Shown here piece by piece: positions 33,201 through 42,755 of a DNA stretch of 64,000 nt. Position numbers and translations under genes: made by a program. The notes under the pieces were generated by a model, which was given only the letters and a program-made list of their open reading frames with translations, ran no database searches and had not been told where the DNA came from. Numbering within the stretch: position 1 is the stretch's first letter; every line of letters starts with the position of its first letter. The stretch comes from Crotalaria pallida. Taxonomy: Eukaryota > Streptophyta > Magnoliopsida > Fabales > Fabaceae. The stretch covers positions 111,741,001 to 111,805,000 of the forward strand of contig CM075651.1 in NCBI GenBank assembly GCA_037953625.1, given 5' to 3'.

Positions 33201-34715
33201 GGAGGGCAAAACGTCAAGAAGCCTCGAGTATATTTCTAGGCAGAACGAATCCCACAAGAGGCATACTAACGTGGTAGGGACTGGGTCCAATGCCGTGGCA
33301 AGTTCCGCATAGCTAACTAGAAATGATACTGTCACCCCCTTGAATGCAAGTCTACAACAGTGAGAGGGACTGGAACGGGGCATTGTGAATTGCCACTGCG
33401 TGTACAGTGTGCTCGATTAATGATAATTATGTGAATGATATTGATTGAGGCTGTAGTCCTCCTGGTTTGGGACCATATGTTGTTGAGACAGCTGTCGTGC
33501 CCGCGTGGTAAAGGTCTTGTACTCCTGTTGGCTTCCGACTAGGTTTGGATGGAGACCGAGGAGATGTAGACGTGTGCGTTTTTCCTCAGTGATGGTTTTT
33601 TTCCCCTACCTCATTGAGTGAGTTGAGTTATGATAAGACTTAATATTCAAAGAATAAAGATATAAGTGAATGATGCTGTTTGGTAATGCGAACTATGATT
33701 CCGATTGATGAGTTATACTTATTTTTATGTGCCATATATGTCATTTATATACCTTGCATATTTTGTTTATTATGTTTTGTCCATATTATGTTACTTGCTT
33801 TGCTATTCTATTCTGTTTATTTCCTACACCCTGAATACCTTGTCTTGTTCGGTACACTTGTCAATGGTCATTTGTCCTCTGTCATTCGTCTTCCTTTCTA
33901 TCGAGTCTACCCTGAGACCTTGTGGTCAACTCGTTAGTGTATGGCACACTGACTCTCTCCTACCTACTTGTCATATTGGCTTTGCCGGTATTGCAACGGG
34001 TAGATGGCGTATCATGTAGCAATCCACATGTGGCCTCTTCAGGGAGGAGCATGGGAGGTTGTTCCTGAGGGCTGGATTTGGCGAGGCGAAACCCGATTGG
34101 AGATCGATGATCCAAGGCACATTCTGCGAGGAACAAGTTTGGACGTTCATGTGGGACAAGTCACTCTCCGTGACTATCAGGACGGTGGACTGAGGGAGCA
34201 TCACGAGTACGATGGTGAACCCGCACCTTTGGCTGCGGTGATTCCTCAACCGATGGAGGAAGAAGATGCTAGTGGTTCTAGTCACGAAGCGGAAGCGAAT
34301 TCGAGTGAAGACATGGAGACGGACGCTAGTTCAGCTGAGGAGTGATGTCCTGTGTTCTGTGTCTAGTGTGTCTAGGATCAAAGTTCCAATCGAGGATTGC
34401 TTTGCGAAGTACCATGGATGTAATTCAGCTACTTTTTAATTATGGTTTGTAATCTTTTGTAATTCTGGCTTGCTTTTGGAAAAGTTTATGGAGTGTGACT
34501 CTAGTACTTTTGGTTATGTTTTAATTATAATGAAAATGGTGTTTTTATATGATGATGATGTTTCGGGTACGGGAAGTTTCAAAAAGTGACAACTCGATTT
34601 TCAAAAGGGTGGCGTTAATCGTTCACGAACAAATGTTTAAAAAAAATGGCCTCATTTTTGCAACAAATTAATAATAAATCAATTAAGGTTTCGGAAGTGA
34701 AAATCGGGCTGTTAC
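30239..34715 (+). repeat. 5' LTR of element A (4477 bp)
   Basis: Starts TGTAACACCCC, ends GGGCTGTTACA. Near 30809 a TATTTATA box lies about 85 bp before an AGAGAG-rich leader. A donor-like AGAG|GTGAGT lies at 32549-32556. Close to the 3' end, an acceptor-like GGGTAG directly precedes the ATG of an open frame at 34004. Exceptional length for a Ty3 LTR is explained by this gene-like content. Confidence 0.92.
34004..34345 (+). CDS. LTR-encoded protein, element A (113 aa, unknown function)
   Basis: The ATG follows GGGTAG directly, as in an exon start. The protein is Trp-rich at the N-terminus (MAYHVAIHMWPLQGGAW) and ends in a Glu/Ser/Asp-rich tail. It lines up without gaps over 27 residues with the LTR protein of family 1 in the pattern PLxxGxW, ten residues, GE, seven residues, P; length and acidic tail also agree. 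The homology is plausible but remote. A second copy is in the 3' LTR (46082-46423) with at least five amino-acid differences. Function unknown. Confidence 0.55.
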   Translation: MAYHVAIHMWPLQGGAWEVVPEGWIWRGETRLEIDDPRHILRGTSLDVHVGQVTLRDYQDGGLREHHEYDGEPAPLAAVIPQPMEEEDASGSSHEAEANSSEDMETDASSAEE

Positions 34716-34720
34716 AGAAG

Positions 34721-34732
34721 TTGTATCAGAGC
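34721..34732 (+). other. Primer-binding site of element A
   Basis: TTGTATCAGAGC starts 5 bp after the LTR end and matches the complement of the initiator-Met tRNA 3' end (TGGTATCAGAGC) at 11 of 12 bases. Confidence 0.85.
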
Positions 34733-34856
34733 AATGTTAATCCTCAGTGGCCTTAAGCACATAAGTCTATCCGTGGTTACTCTGTGTAACTCTGTGTGTC
34801 TAGAGTCTAGGTTCTGTGTTATCGTGCGTTGAAACCCCTTTCTGTTTCATTTTAAG

Positions 34857-37800
34857 ATGAGTCGTACGCGTGGGAGACCTTTCGGTTCAAATTCGAGAAA
34901 CCCTGGTGAGGACGCTGATCACCCGGATGCTGCAGATTTCATGACTCGGATGGCGGCTATGATAACGGGAGTCAACGATAATCTTCAAGCATTGCATCAA
35001 CAAGCGCAGCAGAATTTCAACACTCAGCAGCAAGCTCAAAATCTGGAAGCCCAAGGCTACCAGGGTTTGGATGAATTTTGTCGTCGTAACCCGAAGGAGT
35101 TTGCGGGAGGCTTTGCTCCGGACGCGGCTGTGGAATGGATAGAGGACTTAGAGCGTATTTTTGGGGGTATGGTGCAGTGTAACGATAAGCAGAAGTTGGC
35201 ATATGCTGGGTTTATGCCGACGAGAGAGGCTGCAGTATGGTGGCGAGTTACTAAACAAGTGATGGTGAATCTGGGAGAAGCGCTGACTTGGGAATCTTTT
35301 AAGCAGAGATTTCTTGAGAAATATTTTCCGTTGTACCTGAGGACTGAGAAGGAACTGGAATTTCTGAGGTTGACTCAAGGGAATTTATCGGTTGATGAGT
35401 ATGCCTCGAAATTCGAAGAGTTAGTTAAGTATGTACCCCAATATGCTGGAGGGGAGAATGAGCGATCGAAATGTGCTAAGTTTAGGGATGGTCTTAAGCC
35501 TGAGATTAAGTTAGCTTTTTCTCATTTAGAAATAGATGATTTTGCTAGTTTAGTTAACCGTTGTCGTATGTACGAAGGCGGTTTGAAGGCAAGAGGAGCG
35601 GTTGATAGGGTAGTGAACCCTTCTTCATCTCATGGACCGGCTCGCAATTTTCCTTTTCATCGAGATTCTGGAGGAAGGTATAGGACTTCGCACCCATATT
35701 CTGGTCCGAGCGGAAGGAGAGATCTACGCTTTGGAGGAAGTGGACAAGGCGGAGGCTTTGGAGGTAGCAGTAATCGCGGTGGAAACCGTGGGGGCAGCAG
35801 CTATGGAGGGAATCGTATGGATCGTGGCGGTGGTAATCGTAATAGTTTCGGTGGAGGGAGATCAGGGAACGTACCTCCTCATTGCAACAAGTGTGGCCGT
35901 AATCATTTTGGTCCGATGTGTCCACCAAGGAATTCGAACTGCTATAACTGTGACAAGCCTGGTCACATGGCGAGAGACTACAGGGAGCCTAAGCGAACGG
36001 CTAATTCGGGGAATGCAAATCGTCCAACTGTGCCCGGGAGAGTGTTTACGATGAGCGGAGCCGAAGCTGCGAACGCTGCTAATCTTATCCAAGGTGAATG
36101 TTTCATTTATAAGAATTCCTTGTTAGTATTGTACGATTCGGGTGCTACTCATTCTTTTATTTCTCATGATGTGGTGAATAGATTAAATTTGAAAGTAGAT
36201 GCTTTACCCTATAACTTGATTGTTTCTACCCCTACTGATAAGCCTGTGATAGTGTCTACTTATTGTCCTAATTGTCCTTTAGAGATAGAAGGAAACACTT
36301 ATTTTGTTGATTTGATTCAACTACCCCTTTCTCAAATAGACATTATATTAGGAATGGACTGGCTTACTAGGAATCATGTTCTTCTGAACTGTTCCGAAAA
36401 GTCGTTAGTCTTTAGCGAAACCCAATCTTCTTTGCCTAAACCCAATGACCTTGAGCATTTGTCTGCCAAGCAAATTCAAACTTCATTGAAGGACGGCGCG
36501 GTAGCTTACCTGTTTCTGGCTTCATTGGATGTCAAAAAGGACAAGGAACTGCATGAATTACCCGTAGTTCGGGAATTTCCCGAAGTTTTTCCGGAAGAGA
36601 TACCTGGTTTATCGCCAATTCGAGAAGTGGAGTTCTCAATTGACGTGATTCCTGGAACTGGATCGATTTCTAAAGCACCTTATAGGATGGCTCCGGTGGA
36701 GTTAGCTGAATTGAAGAAGCAATTGGAAGAGATGTTGGAGAAGAAGATGATAAGGCCTAGTGTTTCACCCTGGGGAGCACCGGTTTTATTCGTCAAGAAG
36801 AAGGATGGCAGTATGCGTTTGTGTACGGATTATCGACAATTGAACAAGGTGACCATCAAGAACAAGTACCCTCTGCCCAGAATTGATGACTTGTTGGATC
36901 AATTGAAGGGAGCAACTATATTTTCTAAGATCGACCTTCGATTGGGATATCATCAGATAAGAGTGAAGGAGGAGGATATTCCTAAGACTGCTTTCAGAAC
37001 TCGTTATGGTCATTACGAGTATCTGGTTATACCTTTCGGTGTAACAAATGCTCCTGCGATATTCATGGACTACATGAATAGAATTTTTCATCCTTACTTG
37101 GATTCATTTGTTGTCGTATATATCGACGATATATTGATTTATTCCTAGACTAAGGAGGAACACGCCGAGCATTTAAGGACAGTCTTGACAATGTTGAAGG
37201 ACAAGTAGCTCTATGCTAAGTTGTCGAAGTGCGATTTCTGGTTGGACTCAGTGCACTTCTTGGGGCATGTAATCTCGAAGGACGGAATTGCATTAGATCC
37301 TGCAAAGGTGGGAGCTGTGTTGGGATGGAAGACCCCGACATCTGTGACGGAGATCTGTAGTTTCTTAGGACTCGCGGGGTATTATCATCGGTTTATCGAG
37401 GGATTTTCTCGTTTATCTTTGCCATTGACGAAGCTGACGAGGAAAGGTCAACCATTCGAATGGTCGGCGAAATGCGAAGAGAATTTTCAAGAATTGAAGA
37501 AGAGGCTGACAAGCGCACCAGTGTTAGTTCTACCGGATACGATGAAGTCTTTCTGTGTGTACTGTGACGCTTCGAAACAAGGATTAGGATGCGTATTGAT
37601 GCAAGAACGGAAAGTAGTGGCTTATGCTTCACGGAAACTGAAGACTCATGAGCTCAATTACCCGACTCATGACTTGGAGCTAGCGGCAGTGGTGTTTGCT
37701 TTGAAGATCTGGAGGCACTATTTGTATGGTGTACGGGTTGAAGTCTTTAGAGACCACAAGAGTCTGAAGTATCTGTTCAAGAAAAAGGAGCTGAATATGC

Positions 37801-38519
37801 GTCAGAGACGGTGGATGGAATTCCTAAAGGACTACGATATCGAGTTACAATATCATCCTGGAAAGGCGAACGTAGTTGCTGATGCTTTAAGTAGGAAGTC
37901 ATTGCATGTTTCTGCGTTGATGATCAAGGAGTTGGAGTTGATTGAGGAATTTCGGGATCTGAATTTAGGAGTGGAGTTAAGACCGAAGAGTATGATATTG
38001 GGACAGCTGACTGTTTCAAGTGGATTTATGGAACGGATAAAGGAACTTCAGCTGAAGGACGAAGAACTTCAAGCTAAGAAGGAGCTTTCGGAAAAAGGGA
38101 AAGAAGTGGAATTCAAGATAGGTGGTGATGGAGTGTTGAGATATAAGGATCGTGTCTGTGTACCGGATAATGAAGAGATAAAGGGAATGATACTGGAGGA
38201 AGCTCACAAGAGTAAGTTGAGTTTACACCCTGGTTCTCAGAAAATGTATCAAGATCTCAAGAAGGTATTTTGGTGGCCTGGAATGAAGAGAGAAGTGGCG
38301 GAGTATGTATCACGGTGTCTGACGTGTCAAAAGGCGAAGGTTGAGCATAAGAAGCCTGGTGGTGAATTACGACCGTTGGAAGTACCAGTCTGGAAATGGG
38401 ATTGTGTCACCATGGATTTTGTCTCGGGATTTCCAAAGACTCGAAAAGGTTATGATACTATTTGGGTAATCGTGGACAGATTGACGAAGACGACACGGTT
38501 TATTCCTGTCAACATGAAG
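34857..38519 (+). pseudogene. gag-pol of element A, first part (gag to integrase)
   Basis: One frame from the ATG at 34857. Gag: residues about 70-250, with EFAGGFAPDAAVEWIEDLERIF and WESFKQRFLEKYFP. A Gly/Arg/Ser-rich linker precedes two zinc knuckles, C-x2-C-x3-H-x4-C near residue 341 and C-x2-C-x4-H near 361; the last ligand of the second knuckle is Tyr instead of Cys. Protease: DSGATHSFIS near 426. Reverse transcriptase: MRLCTDYRQLNK near 652 and YIDDILIYS near 755-763. Stops: TAG at 37146-37148 directly after that motif and TAG at 37206-37208. The frame then continues through RNase H (CDASKQGLGCVL; YHPGKANVVADALSRK), the HHCC integrase finger (H..H, CLTC) and the first catalytic Asp (WDCVTMDFVSGFP), ending where a solo LTR is inserted. 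The protein would make and integrate the element DNA in the nucleus. Confidence 0.93.
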
Positions 38520-39070
38520 TGTGTAGAATGAAATATAGTTTATAAAATATAGTTTCTCAATTCTTTATAGAATAGAATATATGGACTTGCGTGAGTAGAG
38601 AAGTAATGAAAATTCTTTATATTTTTACATTTGGTGAAAGTAATTCTTTTATGCATAAGTTGGGTTTTCATTTATGACTATTTAAACTTCCCAACTCAGC
38701 ACTAAAATCGTCGTTTGATAGAGCAAAACAACATAATAATCAGAGTAAGCGGAAAATAGGGACCTTGACTTGATAATCCACATTTCATGCCATTTATATG
38801 AAGAGATATATACATAACTAACCATGTCATAATATAAAAGTACCAACATACATCAAATTCAAAGTTGAGGTAGCAGGAGTTTACAAAATACACGTCCATA
38901 AGATGAAGCCAAAAGAAAAGACCACCTCACTGAGATCTCTCAAAAATATGTACAATATATATAGAGCAAAATATGAAATCCCAGCAGTAGTCCAGTGATC
39001 CTCCTCCATAGCATAAGTCTCCAGAGTCTCCAACAACTGATCCACATGTCCCGCATCCTAACCATCTATA

Positions 39071-39556
39071 CTATGCATCACCTGGTAGATCCCCAACTCC
39101 CCACTGGCTCCCAGTGGAATGCTCGACTGGCTCGCCCTCACTCTCCGCCTCCTCAGGATCCTCCTCTATCTCATCCGGCTGAGTGGGTGCCCTACCACTG
39201 GGCACTGGGTCAGCTGAAGGAGTCCCATGAACCGGACTCATCGGACTAGGTATAGGAGTCTCCTCACGGATCACTCGAGAAGCAGAGGGGTGAGATCTAG
39301 TAGCAGCTCTAAAACGAAAGGAATGAAAGCGACGAGCTGGTCGAGTCAGGGGTGGTCCATGATAGGTATAAAAAGGGGGTACATGCAAAGTATAGATAAT
39401 AGGGATGCAAACCCTACGAGGACGGACGCGAGCCAAAGGGTTAGGGTGATATAGAGTCACCTCTACCTCACCCTCAAACGTGGCTCTGTGGTCCTCGTAG
39501 TACCACACTCCACTAGGGAGTGGGCGCAACTCGATGCAAGCTAGATAGCGAGCCAT
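39071..39556 (-). CDS. LTR-encoded protein, family 1, minus copy (161 aa)
   Basis: Starts ATG at 39556, 3 bp after an ATTATAG acceptor-like site. The sequence MARYLACIELRPLPSGVWYY... aligns along its length with the frame at 24631-25104 and differs at many positions while keeping HRATFEGEVE, YHPNPLARVRPRR, LHVPPFYTYHGPP and RRFHSFRFRAATRSHPS. Retention of an uninterrupted frame between LTR subtypes that differ elsewhere hints at past selection. No known domain. Confidence 0.6.
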   Translation of the reverse strand: MARYLACIELRPLPSGVWYYEDHRATFEGEVEVTLYHPNPLARVRPRRVCIPIIYTLHVPPFYTYHGPPLTRPARRFHSFRFRAATRSHPSASRVIREETPIPSPMSPVHGTPSADPVPSGRAPTQPDEIEEDPEEAESEGEPVEHSTGSQWGVGDLPGDA

Positions 39557-39811
39557 CACCTATAATGGGAAAAAAGGGTAAGCAATATAATCCACATAAT
39601 CGAATAAGAATAAATAAGGCAAGTAACAATCGTAAGTTCCAAGTATCCAGATGCATATACACATGAGCAAGCATGGTTCATTTATGATAATCCCATTGAT
39701 TATGTGTCATGATGCATGTCTCCCATTTCCATTGTTTATTGAACGTTCAATCCAGTAATTCGCATACATGACCAACATGTATTGTGGAACTGCTCGGATA
39801 GTGTGCACACA

Positions 39812-39865
39812 ACGTCACCAAGACGTAACAGCATTCCCAAATGCTGCCCACATTACCAAAATGTG
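39812..39865 (-). repeat. Shortened, diverged hairpin array
   Basis: Three perfect hairpins in 54 bp: ACGTC/GACGT (39812-39826), CAGCATT/AATGCTG (39829-39846) and CACATT/AATGTG (39849-39865). On the LTR sense strand the loops contain TTGGT or TGGG, so the TGG apex is kept. Stem sequences differ from those in the first array except CACATT. Confidence 0.85.
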
Positions 39866-40127
39866 TCATCGAGCCAGTCACCACCGAATTAATTGTCCAT
39901 CACCTTTCTCCATGCATGTATGCACATAAAATTTATCCATTAAGATTAACCAATAATCTCGTTATGTGCATCCAATATTATTCCTTCAGTGAATTACAAT
40001 GTTGTTAATAATTCCCCCATTCTTTTATTGGAACATGATACTTTCCCCATAAGCATAGTTGATTTTAATTGACATTATTTTAGGTATGTTAAAAAGAAAA
40101 TTATTTTTCTGTCCCTGATCCAAAAGA

Positions 40128-41490
40128 CTCGAGTGAACTTTTCTGGACTCGAGTGTTCCTCAGATTCATCAAAATACTCGAGTGTACCTCATGAGACTCG
40201 AGTGTTCTTTGTTTCCAGAACTTCATTTTAAAAATTCATTAAAATACTCGAGTGTTCTTCATGAGTACTTGAGTGTTCTTTAGTTTCCAGAAATACATTT
40301 TTAAATTCATGAAAATACTCGAGTGTTCTTCATGAGTACTCGAGTGTTCTTGTGTTTCCAGAAAGTCCATTTTCCAAAATAGTCGAAACACTCGAGTATC
40401 ATCCTTAATACTCGAGTATTTGCAGACAGATAACACTGTAAAATTGAGTTTTAACATACCATTTCCAACTATAGTCAATTCCAATCTAAACCAAGGATCA
40501 ATAGAGCTTATAATATACATATTAAACATGTTCCAATATAGAATTAACAACATTTTACACTGAATCACAGAATATCATCAATTATGCATAAAATCCATTT
40601 TTCCACAACTCAACATACCAAATTCAATTCTAGGCACATTTAGCACAATCACAGCTTTGGTACAGCTCATATACAACATAATACACTTGTCCAAACCAGT
40701 ATTTGAACCCAGAAAGGCCTCCAAGCCTTAAACCTAATTCCAACTATGCCCATAGAGTCTTTTGTTGACTCTCCACCTAAATTCACATGATTTAAACTTA
40801 TTCTAGTGAATTAAAAGCTTCACCCTTACCTCTAGGTCGTGAATCAACACAGAGATTGCAGAGAAATTGGTTGGAATTGCTAAACCCCAAAAATCCTTTG
40901 CATGCAACCATATATGAGCAGAGTCCCAAAACCAGAGGATTTGTCATGCAAGATCATTGTAAAAATTAGGGAAAAAGGTTAGGAATTGTTCTCTACAACT
41001 TAAACTAGGGGTAGGAACGAATTTGAGATTCAGAGGGCTCATAAACTTACCAAAATCCGAGCTCCAAGTAGGCTCCAGACCTCAGGAACTTGGTTTGGCA
41101 GCAACTGTCCCTCCTCTTTCGATCCTTGATTCTCCTTTCACACAGCCCCTCAACTCGCAAATCTTATGTCTTTGTGAAGCTTGAAATGTGAACTTCACAA
41201 TGGTGTATCACACTCAATCTAACTCTCAATAACGCTCGAGTAATCAAAGCTTGAAATTGGGAACCCTAAGTTGTTATCTTCAGAGAAATTCAACCAAAAT
41301 CCTCCACCTTCTTCAACCAAGTGCTTAAATAGGCATTCCCATTGATCATGCAGCTCGCCACGATGCCCATTAACGTGTCCTGGGTGTGTTTTCGTGTCAA
41401 CCAGGAAGAATCGTTGTGTGTTGACTCATCAAACGCACTAACGAGTTCTCCACTGACTCGATTACTCGAGTGTTTCCAGGAATACTCGAG
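40128..41490. repeat. Paired CTCGAG palindromes at 20-21 bp
   Basis: CTCGAG (or CTTGAG) hexamers, mostly within ACTCGAGT, start at 40128/40148, 40177/40197, 40247/40268, 40318/40339, 40391/40411 and 41465/41485. Within-pair distances are 20, 20, 21, 21, 20 and 20 bp; pairs are separated by longer, irregular gaps. Confidence 0.9.
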
Positions 41491-41777
41491 TATTCTTGTC
41501 AATTTTTCAAAAATATTTATTTTAATACCCTTCCCTCCAAAATCTTCCTAATATTGCTTCTAGGTCCTAATTCAGGGACTAATATGCAAAAACATTATTT
41601 TTACATATTATACTTTATTAAAGTACTTTTTCCATCTCATACTGGCATCAATACCAACACATAATTAATCCAAATTAATTATGAATATATAATTATAATT
41701 AAGGAAAATAGTTATGAAATAACCTTTCATAATCAAAATTTTCATTACATCAGGGAGTGAAAATTTGGGGTGTTACA

Positions 41778-42755
41778 GTATTCAATGGATAGGCTGGCTG
41801 AGTTATATTTGAAGGAAGTAGTACGATTGCATGGAGTACCCTCAAGTATAGTATCAGACAGAGATCCACGTTTCACTTCGAAATTTTGGGCCAGTTTGCA
41901 AGCAGTAGTCGGAACCAAGTTGGATTTAAGTTCCGCATATCATCCACAAATGGACGGACAGTCAGAGCGAACTATCCAAACGTTGGAAGACCTGTTGAGG
42001 GCTTGTGTGATTGAAAGTGCCGGTGATTGGGAATCTTTTCTGCATTTGATTGAGTTTACCTACACAACAGTTTTCATTCAAGTATCGGAATGGCACCGTA
42101 TGAGGCTCTATACGGTAGAAAGTGCAGAACGCCGTTGTGTTGGTTCGAGACTGGTGAGCATTTGATAATAGGACCGGATGTAGTGCAGCAGACAAATGAA
42201 AAGGTGAGGCTAATTCAGGAAAGGATGAGGACTGCTCAAAGTAGACAGAAGAGTTATCAGGAAAAGAGGAGAAGTCCGCTGGAATTCAATGAAGGAGATT
42301 TTGTTTTCATGAAAGTAGTACCAACTACTGGAATTGGTAGAATGCTCAAAACCCGAAAACTTACACCTCGTTTTATTGGACCTTACCCAATTCTTAAACG
42401 AATAGGACCTTTAGCCTACCAAGTTGCTTTACCACCTTTTCTTTCGAACTTGCATAATGTCTTTCATGTATCCCAATTGAGAAAATATGTTCATGATCCT
42501 TCACACATCATTGAACCCGATTCGGTGCAACTAAAGGAAAATCTTACATTTGAGGCTTTACCCTTAAGGATAAATGGTAGTAGTGCTAAGAGATTAAGAG
42601 GAAAAGATATTCCCTTAGTTAAGGTAGTTTGGAGTCGGAATAATGGAGAAGATGCGACATGGGAGCTTGAGAGTAAGATGAGAAGTTCTTTCCCACACCT
42701 GTTTGCTTCAGGTACTGCATTTCTCCGGGACGAGAAATCTCTAAGTTGGGGAGAA
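41778..42755 (+). pseudogene. gag-pol of element A, integrase C-terminus and chromodomain
   Basis: Resumes the integrase after the solo LTR: IVSDRDPRFTSKFW (second catalytic Asp) and HPQMDGQSERTIQTLE (catalytic Glu). A single-base deletion near 42061-42066 shifts the frame; the continuation MAPYEALYGRKCRTPL...FEGDFVFMK-type region and FRxxxx-like LTPRFIGPYPILKRIG follow, then a chromodomain-like end (LRGKDIPLVKVVW...DATWELESKMRSSFPHLF). This tail places the element in the Tekay/Del chromoviruses, whose chromodomain guides integration into heterochromatin. The frame runs on through the polypurine tract (42743-42755) into the LTR. Confidence 0.88.

Larger units (their letters stand above)
38520..41777 (-). 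mobile_element. Minus-strand solo LTR (family 1, CTCGAG subtype) inside element A integrase
   Basis: Read on the minus strand it starts TGTAACACCCC at 41777 and ends near 38520 (about 3258 bp). In order it has a TATTTAAG box (plus about 41325-41332), a splice donor AG|GTAAGG (plus 40829-40824), paired CTCGAG palindromes, a shortened hairpin array, an acceptor ATTATAG (plus 39566-39560) and an open frame. The integrase frame stops at 38519 and continues at 41778 (reading YSMDRLAEL), which proves the insertion. The target duplication is blurred: GTATT on the right, GTGTG on the left. Confidence 0.88.

Noticed and set aside
38520..41777. Part of element A's own coding region
   Set aside because: The integrase frame is interrupted exactly at 38519/41778, and the insert is an inverted copy of LTR family 1.
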